Assembly: GCA_900315765.1 (NCBI GenBank)
Contig: ONAK01000075.1
Location: 1 to 50,411 of the forward strand
Origin: an uncultured Prevotella sp.
GTDB taxonomy: Bacteria > Bacteroidota > Bacteroidia > Bacteroidales > Bacteroidaceae
Reading direction: 5' to 3'
DNA: 50,411 bases
Part shown: in pieces, positions 1-8,432 of the stretch
Layout: the number at the start of each line of letters is the position of its first letter
Numbering within the stretch: the first letter of the stretch is position 1
The notes under the pieces: model-generated
Seen by the model: only the letters and a program-made list of their open reading frames with translations
Told to the model about the DNA's origin: nothing
Database searches by the model: none
Position numbers and translations under genes: made by a program

Positions 1-429
1 CCATTAAGAGAGTTCCTATGGTCAGAGGACATGGCCGATGCTTCAGTACACGTACTATTGAATGTCAATTTCAGCGACATCATCGGCATCGAGAAATATT
101 CATCTGTACACTATGGAGCCAGCACCGATGGTGCTGTGGATAGAAATCACAGTGCAGGTCGTGGCGGAGCAATCCCAAGTCTTGGTGAGATCCGCAACTG
201 CCACATCAATGTTGGCACTGGCAAGGAGCTCACCATCCGCGAATTGTCAGAACTTGTTGTTAAAGCAGTTGGTTTTGAAGGCGAGGTTGAGTTCGACACG
301 TCTAAGCCCGATGGCACCATGCGCAAGCTCATCGATGTAAGTAAACTCCACTCTCTCGGCTGGACACACAAAGTCGAGATTGAGGATGGTGTTAAAAAAC
401 TATTTGAATGGTATAAAAGCACATTATAA
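1..429 (+). CDS. fcl: GDP-L-fucose synthase, C-terminal part (5' end outside window)
   Basis: The reading frame is open from base 1 ([15 protein letters not shown]) to TAA at 427-429, so only the last 142 residues are present. The enzyme is an NADPH-dependent epimerase/reductase that makes GDP-L-fucose from GDP-4-keto-6-deoxymannose in the cytoplasm. Recognisable family blocks are [41 protein letters not shown] and [12 protein letters not shown]. The stretch [20 protein letters not shown] is an insertion I associate with Bacteroidetes members. GDP-fucose would feed the fucosyltransferase-like gene at 16342. A hairpin follows directly. The upstream gene (often gmd) is not in view. Confidence 0.93.
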   Translation, partial: PLREFLWSEDMADASVHVLLNVNFSDIIGIEKYSSVHYGASTDGAVDRNHSAGRGGAIPSLGEIRNCHINVGTGKELTIRELSELVVKAVGFEGEVEFDTSKPDGTMRKLIDVSKLHSLGWTHKVEIEDGVKKLFEWYKSTL

Positions 430-430
430 A

Positions 431-463
431 AAAGAAACCCGCCGTTTGGCGGGTTTTCTTTTT
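431..463. terminator. Bidirectional intrinsic terminator between fcl and xylB
   Basis: A 9-bp perfect stem AAACCCGCC (435-443) / GGCGGGTTT (448-456) has a GTTT loop, with an A-run on the left and a T-run on the right. It can therefore stop transcription from both converging genes, fcl on plus and xylB on minus. Confidence 0.9.
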
Positions 464-465
464 AT

Positions 466-1956
466 TTAAAGGCTCTTTTTCAAAGTTTCTTTCCAAGCGG
501 CATATGCAGCCTGATATTCAGCTCTGTGAACTGCATCTGGCTCAATCACCTCCAGCTTATCAAGCGAAGCAAAAGCCTCAGCAGCATTAGCATAGATACC
601 AGCACCCATACCAGCACCCTTTGCAGCTCCTACAGAACCATCAGTATCATACAGTTCAATAGTTGCACCACTAACGCCGGCCAGCGTATTACGGAACAAT
701 GGACTCAGGAACATATTTGCCTTACCGGCATGAATTTTCTTGATGTCCATACCCATCTGCTGCATGATCTCCATACCATAGCAGAACGAGAATACGATAC
801 CCTCCTGTGCTGCACGCACCAAATGGGCCTTATTGTGTTTATTGAAGTTCAAGCCATTGATAGAACAACCTATTTCTTTATTCTCCAAAACGCGCTCAGC
901 ACCGTTTCCGAATGGGATTACTGTAACACCCTCACTACCGATGGGCACACTTGCAGCCAAATCATTCATCTCTGCATAACCAATCTCTGGAGTAATGTTA
1001 CGATGTGTCCATGCATTCAGGATACCAGTACCATTAATACACAGCAGCACACCCAGACGAGTCTGATCAGCAGCATGATTAACATGAGCAAAAGTATTTA
1101 CACGGCTCTGTGGATCATAGTTCACATCTCCCAGCACACCGTATACCACACCTGATGTACCTGCTGTTGCTGCAATCTCACCAGGATTCAGCACGTTCAG
1201 CGAGAGCGCATTGTTAGGCTGGTCACCACCACGATAAGTAATAGGAGTACCTGCCTTCAGTCCCATTTCAGCAGCAGCCTCGGCACTTACCACACTCTGC
1301 TCTGCAAATGTTGGAACGATATCTGCAATAAGCGAACCGTCAAATCCATAATAATCCATCAGGAAGTCAGCCACTTTGTTGTTCTTGAAATCCCAGAACA
1401 TACCCTCCGACAGGCCGCTTACAGTAGTATTTGCAACACCACTCAGTCGCATGGCGATATAATCACCAGGCAACATAACCTTATATATTTTACTGTAAAC
1501 CTCTGGCTCATTCTCCTTTACCCAAGCCAACTTAGCAGCTGTAAAGTTACCAGGAGAGTTCAGCAGATGACTCAGACACTTGTCTGCACCCAGTTCTTTG
1601 AATGCCTTCTCGCCGTAAGGCACAGCACGAGAGTCGCACCAGATAATTGCAGGACGCAATGCCTTCAGATTCTTATCTACACAAACCAGACCGTGCATCT
1701 GGTATGAAATACCAATCGCCTTAATTTCTTCAGCTGTAGCACCAGCCTCCTTCATAATCTTCTGCAGACTCAGCTTGGCGTTATCCCACCACATCTGAGG
1801 ATCCTGCTCAGCCCAACCTGCCTTTACAGCCATAATAGGAGCTTCCTTTTCAGGATAGAAAGCAGTTGCTACACACTTGCCGTTATCGGCGTTAACCAAT
1901 GATGCCTTCACTGACGAGCTACCGACATCGAAACCTAATAGATATCTATTTGCCAT
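466..1956 (-). CDS. xylB: Xylulokinase (FGGY carbohydrate kinase)
   Basis: This gene encodes a 496-residue FGGY-family sugar kinase that phosphorylates D-xylulose to xylulose 5-phosphate with ATP in the cytoplasm. The N-terminal phosphate-binding motif is LLGFDVGSSSVKASL (residues 6-20). IIWCDSRA follows, then the substrate/catalytic block GGDQPNNAL with the presumed base Asp near residue 244. A second ATP-site motif, GAAKGAGMGAG, lies near the end. The length is normal for XylB and I see no break. No xylose isomerase or transporter gene is adjacent, so it is a single-gene unit ending at the shared terminator. The 186 bp between this gene and the gene at 2143 hold the promoters. Another FGGY substrate (ribulose, fuculose) cannot be excluded, but overall similarity is best to xylulokinase. 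Confidence 0.9.
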   Translation of the reverse strand: MANRYLLGFDVGSSSVKASLVNADNGKCVATAFYPEKEAPIMAVKAGWAEQDPQMWWDNAKLSLQKIMKEAGATAEEIKAIGISYQMHGLVCVDKNLKALRPAIIWCDSRAVPYGEKAFKELGADKCLSHLLNSPGNFTAAKLAWVKENEPEVYSKIYKVMLPGDYIAMRLSGVANTTVSGLSEGMFWDFKNNKVADFLMDYYGFDGSLIADIVPTFAEQSVVSAEAAAEMGLKAGTPITYRGGDQPNNALSLNVLNPGEIAATAGTSGVVYGVLGDVNYDPQSRVNTFAHVNHAADQTRLGVLLCINGTGILNAWTHRNITPEIGYAEMNDLAASVPIGSEGVTVIPFGNGAERVLENKEIGCSINGLNFNKHNKAHLVRAAQEGIVFSFCYGMEIMQQMGMDIKKIHAGKANMFLSPLFRNTLAGVSGATIELYDTDGSVGAAKGAGMGAGIYANAAEAFASLDKLEVIEPDAVHRAEYQAAYAAWKETLKKSL

Positions 1957-2071
1957 AACATTTATTAAATAAATCTTTATTTATAATACGTTTCTGTTGC
2001 AAATTTCCCTAAAATTTTCGAATAAATCGACTTTTTTCCATAAAAAAGTGATTTTTTTACGCATTTTTGAG

Positions 2072-2100
2072 TTGAATTAAAATAAATTGTTTACCTTTGC
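2072..2100 (+). promoter_or_regulatory. Promoter of the polysaccharide operon
   Basis: TACCTTTG at 2092-2099 matches the Bacteroidota -7 element TAnnTTTG. TTG at 2072-2074 is a -33 candidate, with a spacer of 17 that is slightly short. It lies 43 bases upstream of the receiver gene and is the only good promoter seen before 12.2 kb on this strand. Confidence 0.6.
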
Positions 2101-2142
2101 ACAATAGAATAACGTAATTACCAGAATTAAATATATTCATAT

Positions 2143-2508
2143 ATGAAGAAAAAAATACTAATACTTGACGACAAAGAGACCATTGCAAAGGTTCTCTCAA
2201 TCTATCTGATGAGCGACTATGATGTACAGTGGTTGCCCGATGGTTTGCAGGGCGTAAAATGGCTTCAGGCAGGTAACACCCCCGACCTCATCATATCTGA
2301 TATTCGTATGCCAGGAATGCGCGGCGATGACTTTTTGGAGTGGATCAAGCAGAACGAGCTGTTCAAGCAGATTCCAGTCATCATGCTTTCCAGCGAAGAC
2401 TCCACCAGTGAGCGCATCCGCCTGCTGGAGATTGGTGCAGAGGATTATATTGTAAAGCCTTTCAACCCAATGGAGTTAAAGATACGAGTAAAGAAGATTA
2501 TTCCCTAA
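2143..2508 (+). CDS. Stand-alone response-regulator receiver protein
   Basis: This 121-residue protein is a single CheY-like receiver domain with no output domain. The acidic pocket is D9-D10, the phospho-acceptor is D53 (in LIISDIRMPG), the Thr/Ser switch is S83 and the conserved lysine is K105 (VKPF), so it should be phosphorylatable. It is the first gene of the polysaccharide operon, 10 bases before a phosphoglycosyl transferase that itself begins with a receiver-like domain. No histidine kinase is in the window. I infer that it signals to the glycan machinery by protein contact, probably through that neighbouring domain. The partner is not shown by the sequence. Confidence 0.9.
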   Translation: MKKKILILDDKETIAKVLSIYLMSDYDVQWLPDGLQGVKWLQAGNTPDLIISDIRMPGMRGDDFLEWIKQNELFKQIPVIMLSSEDSTSERIRLLEIGAEDYIVKPFNPMELKIRVKKIIP

Positions 2509-2518
2509 ATAGAATAAT

Positions 2519-3724
2519 ATGATAGGTGTTGTATATCTTGGCAGCAATCCTAAAACCGAGGAGCGATTAAAGTACATCCCCGGCCGGTTGGTGCAGTACA
2601 CAAGGAATTACAAAGATGCGGCATCTGCGTGTTCAACGCATGTCCGCAACGAGCATTTCATTGTGTTTTTCGAACAAGGCGAACAAAGCGATGATATTAA
2701 CGCTATCACCTATTTAAAGAAAAAGAACAAGCACGTATATATCATACTGCTTACCAACGAGTTGACTCCAGAAGGTAGAGTTCAATATCAGAAGAGCGGC
2801 ATCAACGATACGCTTGATTCCAAGGCCTCTATTACAGAGTTCAACAAGAAGATTCAGTTTATCTCCGATCGCGAGAACATGCTGTTCGATGATCAGCAGC
2901 CAAAATACAGGATGCTCCGTTTCAAGATTCCCGTATGGAAGAGAGTCTTCGATGTATTCTTTGCTATTTTCGCACTGATTATCACCTCGCCCATATTTAT
3001 CCTCACAGCTATTGCCATCCGTTTGGAGAGCAAGGGGCCGGTTATATTCAAGTCAAAGCGAGTTGGTGCTAACTATACCATCTTCAATTTCTTGAAGTTC
3101 CGCTCTATGTATCAGGATGCCGAAGAGCGCCTCAAAGAGGTAGCTAAGGAAGCAGGCAACCAATATGCAGAGATGAACAAGAAAGCCGATGCCCCCCAAA
3201 AGATACCTACCGGATTGGGCATGGAGGCAGATATGATGATGAGTATCGGTGATGATACCGACATGATGATTTCCGACGACGAGGTAATGCTCGTAGGCGA
3301 TGACTTTGTCATTTCCGAGACCGATTTCAGTAAAGAGAAGAAGGAAGAGATTAATAACGCCTTCATTAAGATTGAAAACGATCCTCGTGTCACTAAAGTT
3401 GGCAGATTCATCCGCAAGTTCAGTATCGATGAGCTTCCACAGCTTTTCAATATCCTCAAGGGTGACATGTCTGTTGTTGGTAACCGTCCTCTCCCACTCT
3501 ATGAGGCCGAAAAACTTACCATCGACACCAGCATCGACCGTTTCATGGCTCCTGCAGGTCTCACTGGCCTTTGGCAGGTTGAGGAGCGTGGCAAAGGCGG
3601 CATGATGTCAGCTGAGGAGCGCAAGCAACTCGATATCAAGTACGGTCAGACATACAATTTTTGGTTGGATATGAAGATCCTATTCCGTACCTTCTTTGCC
3701 TTCGTACAGAAGGAGAATGTATAA
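2519..3724 (+). CDS. Sugar transferase (undecaprenyl-phosphate phosphoglycosyl transferase) with N-terminal pseudo-receiver
   Basis: This 401-residue protein is likely to start glycan synthesis by moving a sugar phosphate onto undecaprenyl phosphate at the inner membrane. Residues 1-115 fold like a receiver (IGVVYLG, HFIVFFEQG, VYIILLTNE, GINDTLDS) but lack the acidic pair, phospho-acceptor and lysine. A re-entrant membrane helix lies near 143-167. The bacterial sugar transferase domain then follows: KFRSM..DAEER (193-203) and the catalytic Asp-Glu in SIDELPQ (D304, E305), then GDMSVVGNRPLP. Between KFRSM and NDPRVTKVGRFIRK lies an unusual acidic, Met-rich insert of about 70 residues (216-286, e.g. 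GMEADMMMSIGDDTDMMISD). It sits 10 bases after the receiver gene, so the two are probably co-translated. The sugar specificity is unknown. Confidence 0.9.
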   Translation: MIGVVYLGSNPKTEERLKYIPGRLVQYTRNYKDAASACSTHVRNEHFIVFFEQGEQSDDINAITYLKKKNKHVYIILLTNELTPEGRVQYQKSGINDTLDSKASITEFNKKIQFISDRENMLFDDQQPKYRMLRFKIPVWKRVFDVFFAIFALIITSPIFILTAIAIRLESKGPVIFKSKRVGANYTIFNFLKFRSMYQDAEERLKEVAKEAGNQYAEMNKKADAPQKIPTGLGMEADMMMSIGDDTDMMISDDEVMLVGDDFVISETDFSKEKKEEINNAFIKIENDPRVTKVGRFIRKFSIDELPQLFNILKGDMSVVGNRPLPLYEAEKLTIDTSIDRFMAPAGLTGLWQVEERGKGGMMSAEERKQLDIKYGQTYNFWLDMKILFRTFFAFVQKENV

Positions 3725-3741
3725 CTAAATTCCGAACTGTA

Positions 3742-4698
3742 ATGAACATATTCAGACGACTGATATTCATTTTAGCCATTGCCTCGACTAGCACAACAAC
3801 TCTCGCCCAATTCAACGAGAGCGGTATCAGTGCAGGTTTTTTTGATTCAAGCAATGAAAAAGACATCAACTTTTCTGAATTTCATTTGCCGCCTTTGGCA
3901 GTACTGTTAGAAAATGCAAAATCTAGTCCACAGATTCTTTCATTAGAAAAAGCCAGACAATTAGCAGAGGCAGAGGTAGCAAAGCAAAAACGCCATATTT
4001 TTTCATATGTTACAGGCCATGCCAGCTATAGCTATGGTATGGCTGATATGTGGGGAAATAATTCTTCTGGTTATAACAATATGATTTATCAATATCAAGG
4101 CTCTCAACAATCATATTGGAACATTGGTGTTAATCTTGCTATACCAGTTGAAGACATTCTTGATCTAACCGCAGCGGTAAAGCGTAAAAGGATAGAAGCA
4201 GAAAAGGCAAATATCGAAAAAGACATAGCATACGACCAACTTAAACTCCAAATAACAACACTTTATATAAGAATAACGAATAATCTGGTCACCCTGAAAA
4301 CAATGGGAGAAGCTGCTGCAGCCTATCAAGGAGCAGGTGCGCTAGACCGAGAAGATTTTGAAAACGGCAATATGGATATTTCTTCATATGCAGCAACAAA
4401 AAGATTTGAAAGTGGAGAGGTTAGTGGATATCAAGGTATGCAGACTTCAATTACGACAGATATTGTTACACTTGAAATTTTGACCCATACACCTATTATC
4501 ACGAATGCGACAACAGAAATAACGCTCGATAAGAGCATTCATAAAACCCCAAAAGAACAATTAAAAGAGAACAAGGCTAATGAAAAACGTATAAAGCGAT
4601 TAGAAAAAGAAGAAAAAGATAAAATTAAGAAGTTAGAAAAAGCCGAAGCTAAAGCAGAAAAAGCTGCAGCTAAAGCAGCCAAAAAGCAAAAGAAATAA
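3742..4698 (+). CDS. Short TolC-like outer-membrane protein with a charged C-terminal tail
   Basis: The start at 3742 gives a clear signal peptide (MNIFRRLIFILAIASTST, cleavage near TLAQF). A start at 3661 would run through the upstream gene. Residues 40-280 resemble one repeat of the outer-membrane efflux (TolC/OEP) family: a helical pair around a segment WNIGVNLAIPVEDILDLTAAVKR that is typical of the family's beta strands. The protein is 318 residues, against 430-480 for normal TolC, which has two repeats. The last 50 residues are a Lys/Glu/Ala coiled coil (KRLEKEEKDKIKKLEKAEAK). It stands where a Wza-type export channel would be expected, between the initiating transferase and the Wzz-like gene. 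I infer a role in polysaccharide export, but a channel with half the usual repeat would need a different oligomer. Confidence 0.7.
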   Translation: MNIFRRLIFILAIASTSTTTLAQFNESGISAGFFDSSNEKDINFSEFHLPPLAVLLENAKSSPQILSLEKARQLAEAEVAKQKRHIFSYVTGHASYSYGMADMWGNNSSGYNNMIYQYQGSQQSYWNIGVNLAIPVEDILDLTAAVKRKRIEAEKANIEKDIAYDQLKLQITTLYIRITNNLVTLKTMGEAAAAYQGAGALDREDFENGNMDISSYAATKRFESGEVSGYQGMQTSITTDIVTLEILTHTPIITNATTEITLDKSIHKTPKEQLKENKANEKRIKRLEKEEKDKIKKLEKAEAKAEKAAAKAAKKQKK

Positions 4699-4713
4699 AT
4701 CAGATTTGCAATC

Positions 4714-6891
4714 ATGGATCTATTCAGATATATTATCAGATTTCTATTCAAAATAAGATGGTATCTCATCATCTTGCCAATGATAGCATTGGTAGTAGCA
4801 TGGTTTTCTACCCGCAATTTGGAACGTGTATATGATGCTAACACTACCATATATACAGGTATGATCACTGGATATAATATTGAAGGTGGTGTAGGAACGG
4901 CTGGTGGCCAATCTCAAACACAAATGACAAACTTAATGTTGCTGATTACAACTGACGCAACAATTCATGAGGTTTCGCTTCGACTATTTGCACGTTGCAT
5001 GATGTATGGTAATGCAAACAAAGATAACAATTATATTTCAGCCGAGCATTACCGCCAACTTTACAACGCCGTTCCAGCTGAAGTAAAAGCCTTAATTAAT
5101 CACAATAGTGAGAATGCTACGTACGCAAATTTAAAAGCATACGAGCGACCTTCTGCTGATAATTTTGTATTCGGCTTAACAAATTATCACCCTTATTTTG
5201 GAATTAATAGCATCACGAGTCGTTTAAAAGTAGTTCAGCTAAATAGAAGTGACATTATTGACATTGGCTATTCATGTAACGATGCAGGTATTGTATATAA
5301 CACATTGGATATATTAAATGAAGTTTTTGCTCGGCAATATGCATTATTACGATATGGAGAGACCAACAATGTAATTAAGTTTTTTGAACGCGAAGTTGCT
5401 CGTCTTTACCGTATCTTAACAAATGCTGAAGATGACCTAATTCGTTATAATGTTGAAAAGCGTATTATTAATTATGGTGAGCAAACCAAGCTACTCTCTG
5501 CGATGGATGCAACGCAAAAAACAACAGACAATGACCTTATGATCACTAAAACGACCTCTCGAGCTATGATGAACTATCTAGAGCGTCAATTAGGTGACCG
5601 TGCTAAAGTAATCAAAGCAAACAAAGAATTTACCAATCAAGTTACAGACATTTCTCGTATTCAGTCCCGTATCGCAAATCTTCGTTTAATGAGTAGTGAA
5701 GGAGGAGGGAGTGAATTCGAAACTCAGAACGAACTTGCTAAGGCTCAACGCATGCTTCAAGAAGCTTCAAACAATGTTAGAAGCCTTGTCAAGGATATCG
5801 AAGCAGGAAACTATAATACGGAGACAGGCGTTAAGGCAAATGGGATGATTGAAAAATGGCTTGAACAGGTTCTAAAGCTTGAGGAAGCCAAAGCACATGA
5901 AAGCGCCCAAGATGTTATGCGTGAAAAAATAGACAAAGAATTTTTATTCTACGCTCCAATTGGCGCCACAATATCAAGAAAAGACCGTCATATCAGTTTT
6001 ATCGAAGGGAACTACATGTCAATGTTAAGTGCATTAAATTCTGCGCGTCTACGTCAAAAGAATTTACAGATGTCAACAGCAACGTTACGTGTTTTGAATC
6101 CACCAATGTTTCCAATGAATGCTCAACCCACAAATCGAATGATGACACTTTTGGGCGCATTTATGATGGCATTCATTTTTACAGCAATGTATTTCTTTAT
6201 TATTGAATTACTCGACCGCACTCTTCGCGATCGAATGCGTTCAGAGCGTATCACTCAAATTCCGGTAATTGGTTGTTTCCCAAAAGAAAGTAATTTACGC
6301 TATCGCAGATTCAATAAAACTATTGCAGATATGGCTCTTCGCCAGCTCAGCAAAGCCCTTCTTCCTCATTTTGAGGATGGCAAGCAAAATGTTCTTAATC
6401 TGCTTTCTACTGATGCTGCCAATGGTAAAAGTTATATTGCTCAGGAATTAGAGAATTATTGGATTTCAATTGGTCTCCAGGTTCGTCGTATCACATATGA
6501 CGAAGATTATTTGGCTGAAGATAGTCGCTTCATTATGGCCAAAGATATTAAAGATATATGTCCCGATTTATTACCTAATGAAATTGCTATTATTGAATAC
6601 CCGAATCTGGATGACAATTCTATTCCACCAGCTCTTCTTAATATGGGTACAGTAAACCTGATGGTTACTCGTGCAAATCGCACATGGAAAGATGTGGATC
6701 AGAAAGCTCTAAAGGAATTGAACGATCGTTTAGAGAACAAAAATTCTCTATTCATGTACTTGACAGAGTGCCAACGATATGCTGTTGAGGAGTTTGTGGG
6801 CCAGTTACCGCCATACACGGGATTCAATAACTTTATCTATCGAATGTCACAGATGGGTCTCACTGCTGTAGAAAATAGTCATGCAAAATAA
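4714..6891 (+). CDS. Wzz-like polysaccharide co-polymerase with a degenerate tyrosine-kinase domain
   Basis: This 725-residue inner-membrane protein has a Wzz/GumC architecture. TM1 is near residues 14-33, followed by a long periplasmic part with coiled-coil segments (about 210-460). A Pro-rich approach (VLNPPMFPMNAQPTNR) leads to TM2 near 482-503. The cytoplasmic domain resembles BY-kinases: a Walker A-like STDAANGKSY near 564 and a Walker B-like EIAIIEYPNLDD. However, the usual glycine-rich loop is altered and there is no tyrosine cluster at the C terminus, so kinase activity is doubtful. The expected role is control of chain length together with the polymerase encoded next. Its stop overlaps the next start as TAATG, which points to translational coupling. 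Confidence 0.85.
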   Translation: MDLFRYIIRFLFKIRWYLIILPMIALVVAWFSTRNLERVYDANTTIYTGMITGYNIEGGVGTAGGQSQTQMTNLMLLITTDATIHEVSLRLFARCMMYGNANKDNNYISAEHYRQLYNAVPAEVKALINHNSENATYANLKAYERPSADNFVFGLTNYHPYFGINSITSRLKVVQLNRSDIIDIGYSCNDAGIVYNTLDILNEVFARQYALLRYGETNNVIKFFEREVARLYRILTNAEDDLIRYNVEKRIINYGEQTKLLSAMDATQKTTDNDLMITKTTSRAMMNYLERQLGDRAKVIKANKEFTNQVTDISRIQSRIANLRLMSSEGGGSEFETQNELAKAQRMLQEASNNVRSLVKDIEAGNYNTETGVKANGMIEKWLEQVLKLEEAKAHESAQDVMREKIDKEFLFYAPIGATISRKDRHISFIEGNYMSMLSALNSARLRQKNLQMSTATLRVLNPPMFPMNAQPTNRMMTLLGAFMMAFIFTAMYFFIIELLDRTLRDRMRSERITQIPVIGCFPKESNLRYRRFNKTIADMALRQLSKALLPHFEDGKQNVLNLLSTDAANGKSYIAQELENYWISIGLQVRRITYDEDYLAEDSRFIMAKDIKDICPDLLPNEIAIIEYPNLDDNSIPPALLNMGTVNLMVTRANRTWKDVDQKALKELNDRLENKNSLFMYLTECQRYAVEEFVGQLPPYTGFNNFIYRMSQMGLTAVENSHAK

Positions 6892-8432
6892 TGGCAAATA
6901 AAGTATATTCTAATAGGATATCCGAGTATGCCCATGAAAATGGAGGAAGAGTGTTATTACTCCTTCTCCTATTTTTGCTTGCAATATATGATTTTTTACA
7001 TAGTGGATATAGTACTTTCGTCATCATATGCATTTCACCAATATTAATTATTGCTGTATACACGTTTTTCAGGTGGAGAATGGCTGCGTTTTGGGCTCTA
7101 ATATTCGTCAACTATTTTCTTCAAATGAAAGACACTCCCCTTCCTTCTGGAGTGCCAATGTCACTATGGGATGAAATGCTAGAGCTTTCATTAATTGCTA
7201 TTGCATTAATTGACACTCGCAAAAATCCCAATTTTGGCAAATGCGCCAATTTGATGCTATTTGCAATATTAATTTGGACCGGTTTTTGCACTCTTGAACT
7301 TCTAAATAACACTTGTAACTTAGGAATAGATGCATCAGCGTGGTTTACTAGTGCACGACTGATGGCCCTTCATTTAGTGTGGATACTTATAGTATTTTGC
7401 ATCTATATTTCATCGCCTAAGATATTATTGACCTATTTAAGATTTTGGGCTCTTCTCTCACTCTTCTCGGCATATTGGACGTGGAAACAAAAATCGATAG
7501 GTTTTACACCAACAGAATATGCATGGCTATATTATGGGCCTGGCCAAGTAACTCATTTACTTAACGCAGGGACACTAATCAGATATTTTTCCACTTTCAG
7601 TGATGCTGCAAATTATGGTTGTAATGCAGCAGCAGCTTCTGTCGCATTTATAATTATCGCTATTACGAGCAAAATAAAATGGGAAAAAATCTTCTTTTTA
7701 ATTATAGGAGGTTGTGTAATATGGGGCATGTTTCAATCTGGCACAAGAACTGCAATTTTCTGTATGGCAGTTGGCTTTATGGCGTATGTCGTATTATCGA
7801 AATCATTTAAAATAGCTATTCCATTCGGTATTTTTTTTGCTTTATTCATGTCTTTTCTAGTATTCACAGACATAGGAAATGGAAATCAGCAAATACGAAG
7901 AATGAGATCTGCTTTTAACAAAGAAGATGCATCAGCTAACGTGCGAGATGTAAACAAGGCAGCAATTAGAAAGTATTTAAGAGATGCTCCTTGGGGAATT
8001 GGCATTGGTTACAATCCTTCAAATATACCGGCAAACAACAAATATAACATATTATCAAACATTCCACCAGATTCTGAATATGTTTACATTTGGGTTCATA
8101 CAGGAATAATTGGAATAACGGTGTTCTTATTGTGCATATTAATTATGTGGATAGGAGCATGTTGGATTGTTATGTTTAAGTTGAAGAGTCCTTCCTTAAT
8201 AGGTATAGGCGGGGGGTTATGCAGTTCATTCATTGCAATTCAACTAGGTGCATACGCTAATCAAGTACTATTTCAATATCCTAATGGTGTAACTTTCTTT
8301 GGAGGATTAGCCATTGTGTATATCCTACCTTATATAGAATCAGACTGGATAGAATTTGAACAACAAAGAATAGTGAAGCAAGAAGAGAAGAAGCGTTTAA
8401 AATTAGAAAAGAAGCTTGCAAAACGAGTATAA
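6891..8432 (+). CDS. O-antigen/exopolysaccharide polymerase-like membrane protein (Wzy/ligase family)
   Basis: This 513-residue multi-pass protein has about ten to twelve hydrophobic helices. A large polar loop (around residues 325-395) carries RDVNKAAIRKYLRDAPWGIG and PPDSEYVYIWVHTGIIG. This pattern is typical of the O-antigen ligase/polymerase (Wzy_C) superfamily, in which the loop holds the catalytic arginines. The C-terminal tail is basic and lysine-rich. It sits directly after the Wzz-like gene (one-base overlap), as expected for a polymerase and its length regulator. Whether it polymerises repeat units or ligates glycan to lipid A core cannot be decided from sequence alone. Confidence 0.82.
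   Translation: MANKVYSNRISEYAHENGGRVLLLLLLFLLAIYDFLHSGYSTFVIICISPILIIAVYTFFRWRMAAFWALIFVNYFLQMKDTPLPSGVPMSLWDEMLELSLIAIALIDTRKNPNFGKCANLMLFAILIWTGFCTLELLNNTCNLGIDASAWFTSARLMALHLVWILIVFCIYISSPKILLTYLRFWALLSLFSAYWTWKQKSIGFTPTEYAWLYYGPGQVTHLLNAGTLIRYFSTFSDAANYGCNAAAASVAFIIIAITSKIKWEKIFFLIIGGCVIWGMFQSGTRTAIFCMAVGFMAYVVLSKSFKIAIPFGIFFALFMSFLVFTDIGNGNQQIRRMRSAFNKEDASANVRDVNKAAIRKYLRDAPWGIGIGYNPSNIPANNKYNILSNIPPDSEYVYIWVHTGIIGITVFLLCILIMWIGACWIVMFKLKSPSLIGIGGGLCSSFIAIQLGAYANQVLFQYPNGVTFFGGLAIVYILPYIESDWIEFEQQRIVKQEEKKRLKLEKKLAKRV

Noticed and set aside
526-1155. Long open frame on plus inside xylB
   Set aside because: It is antisense to a complete, well-conserved kinase gene and its product matches nothing recognisable.
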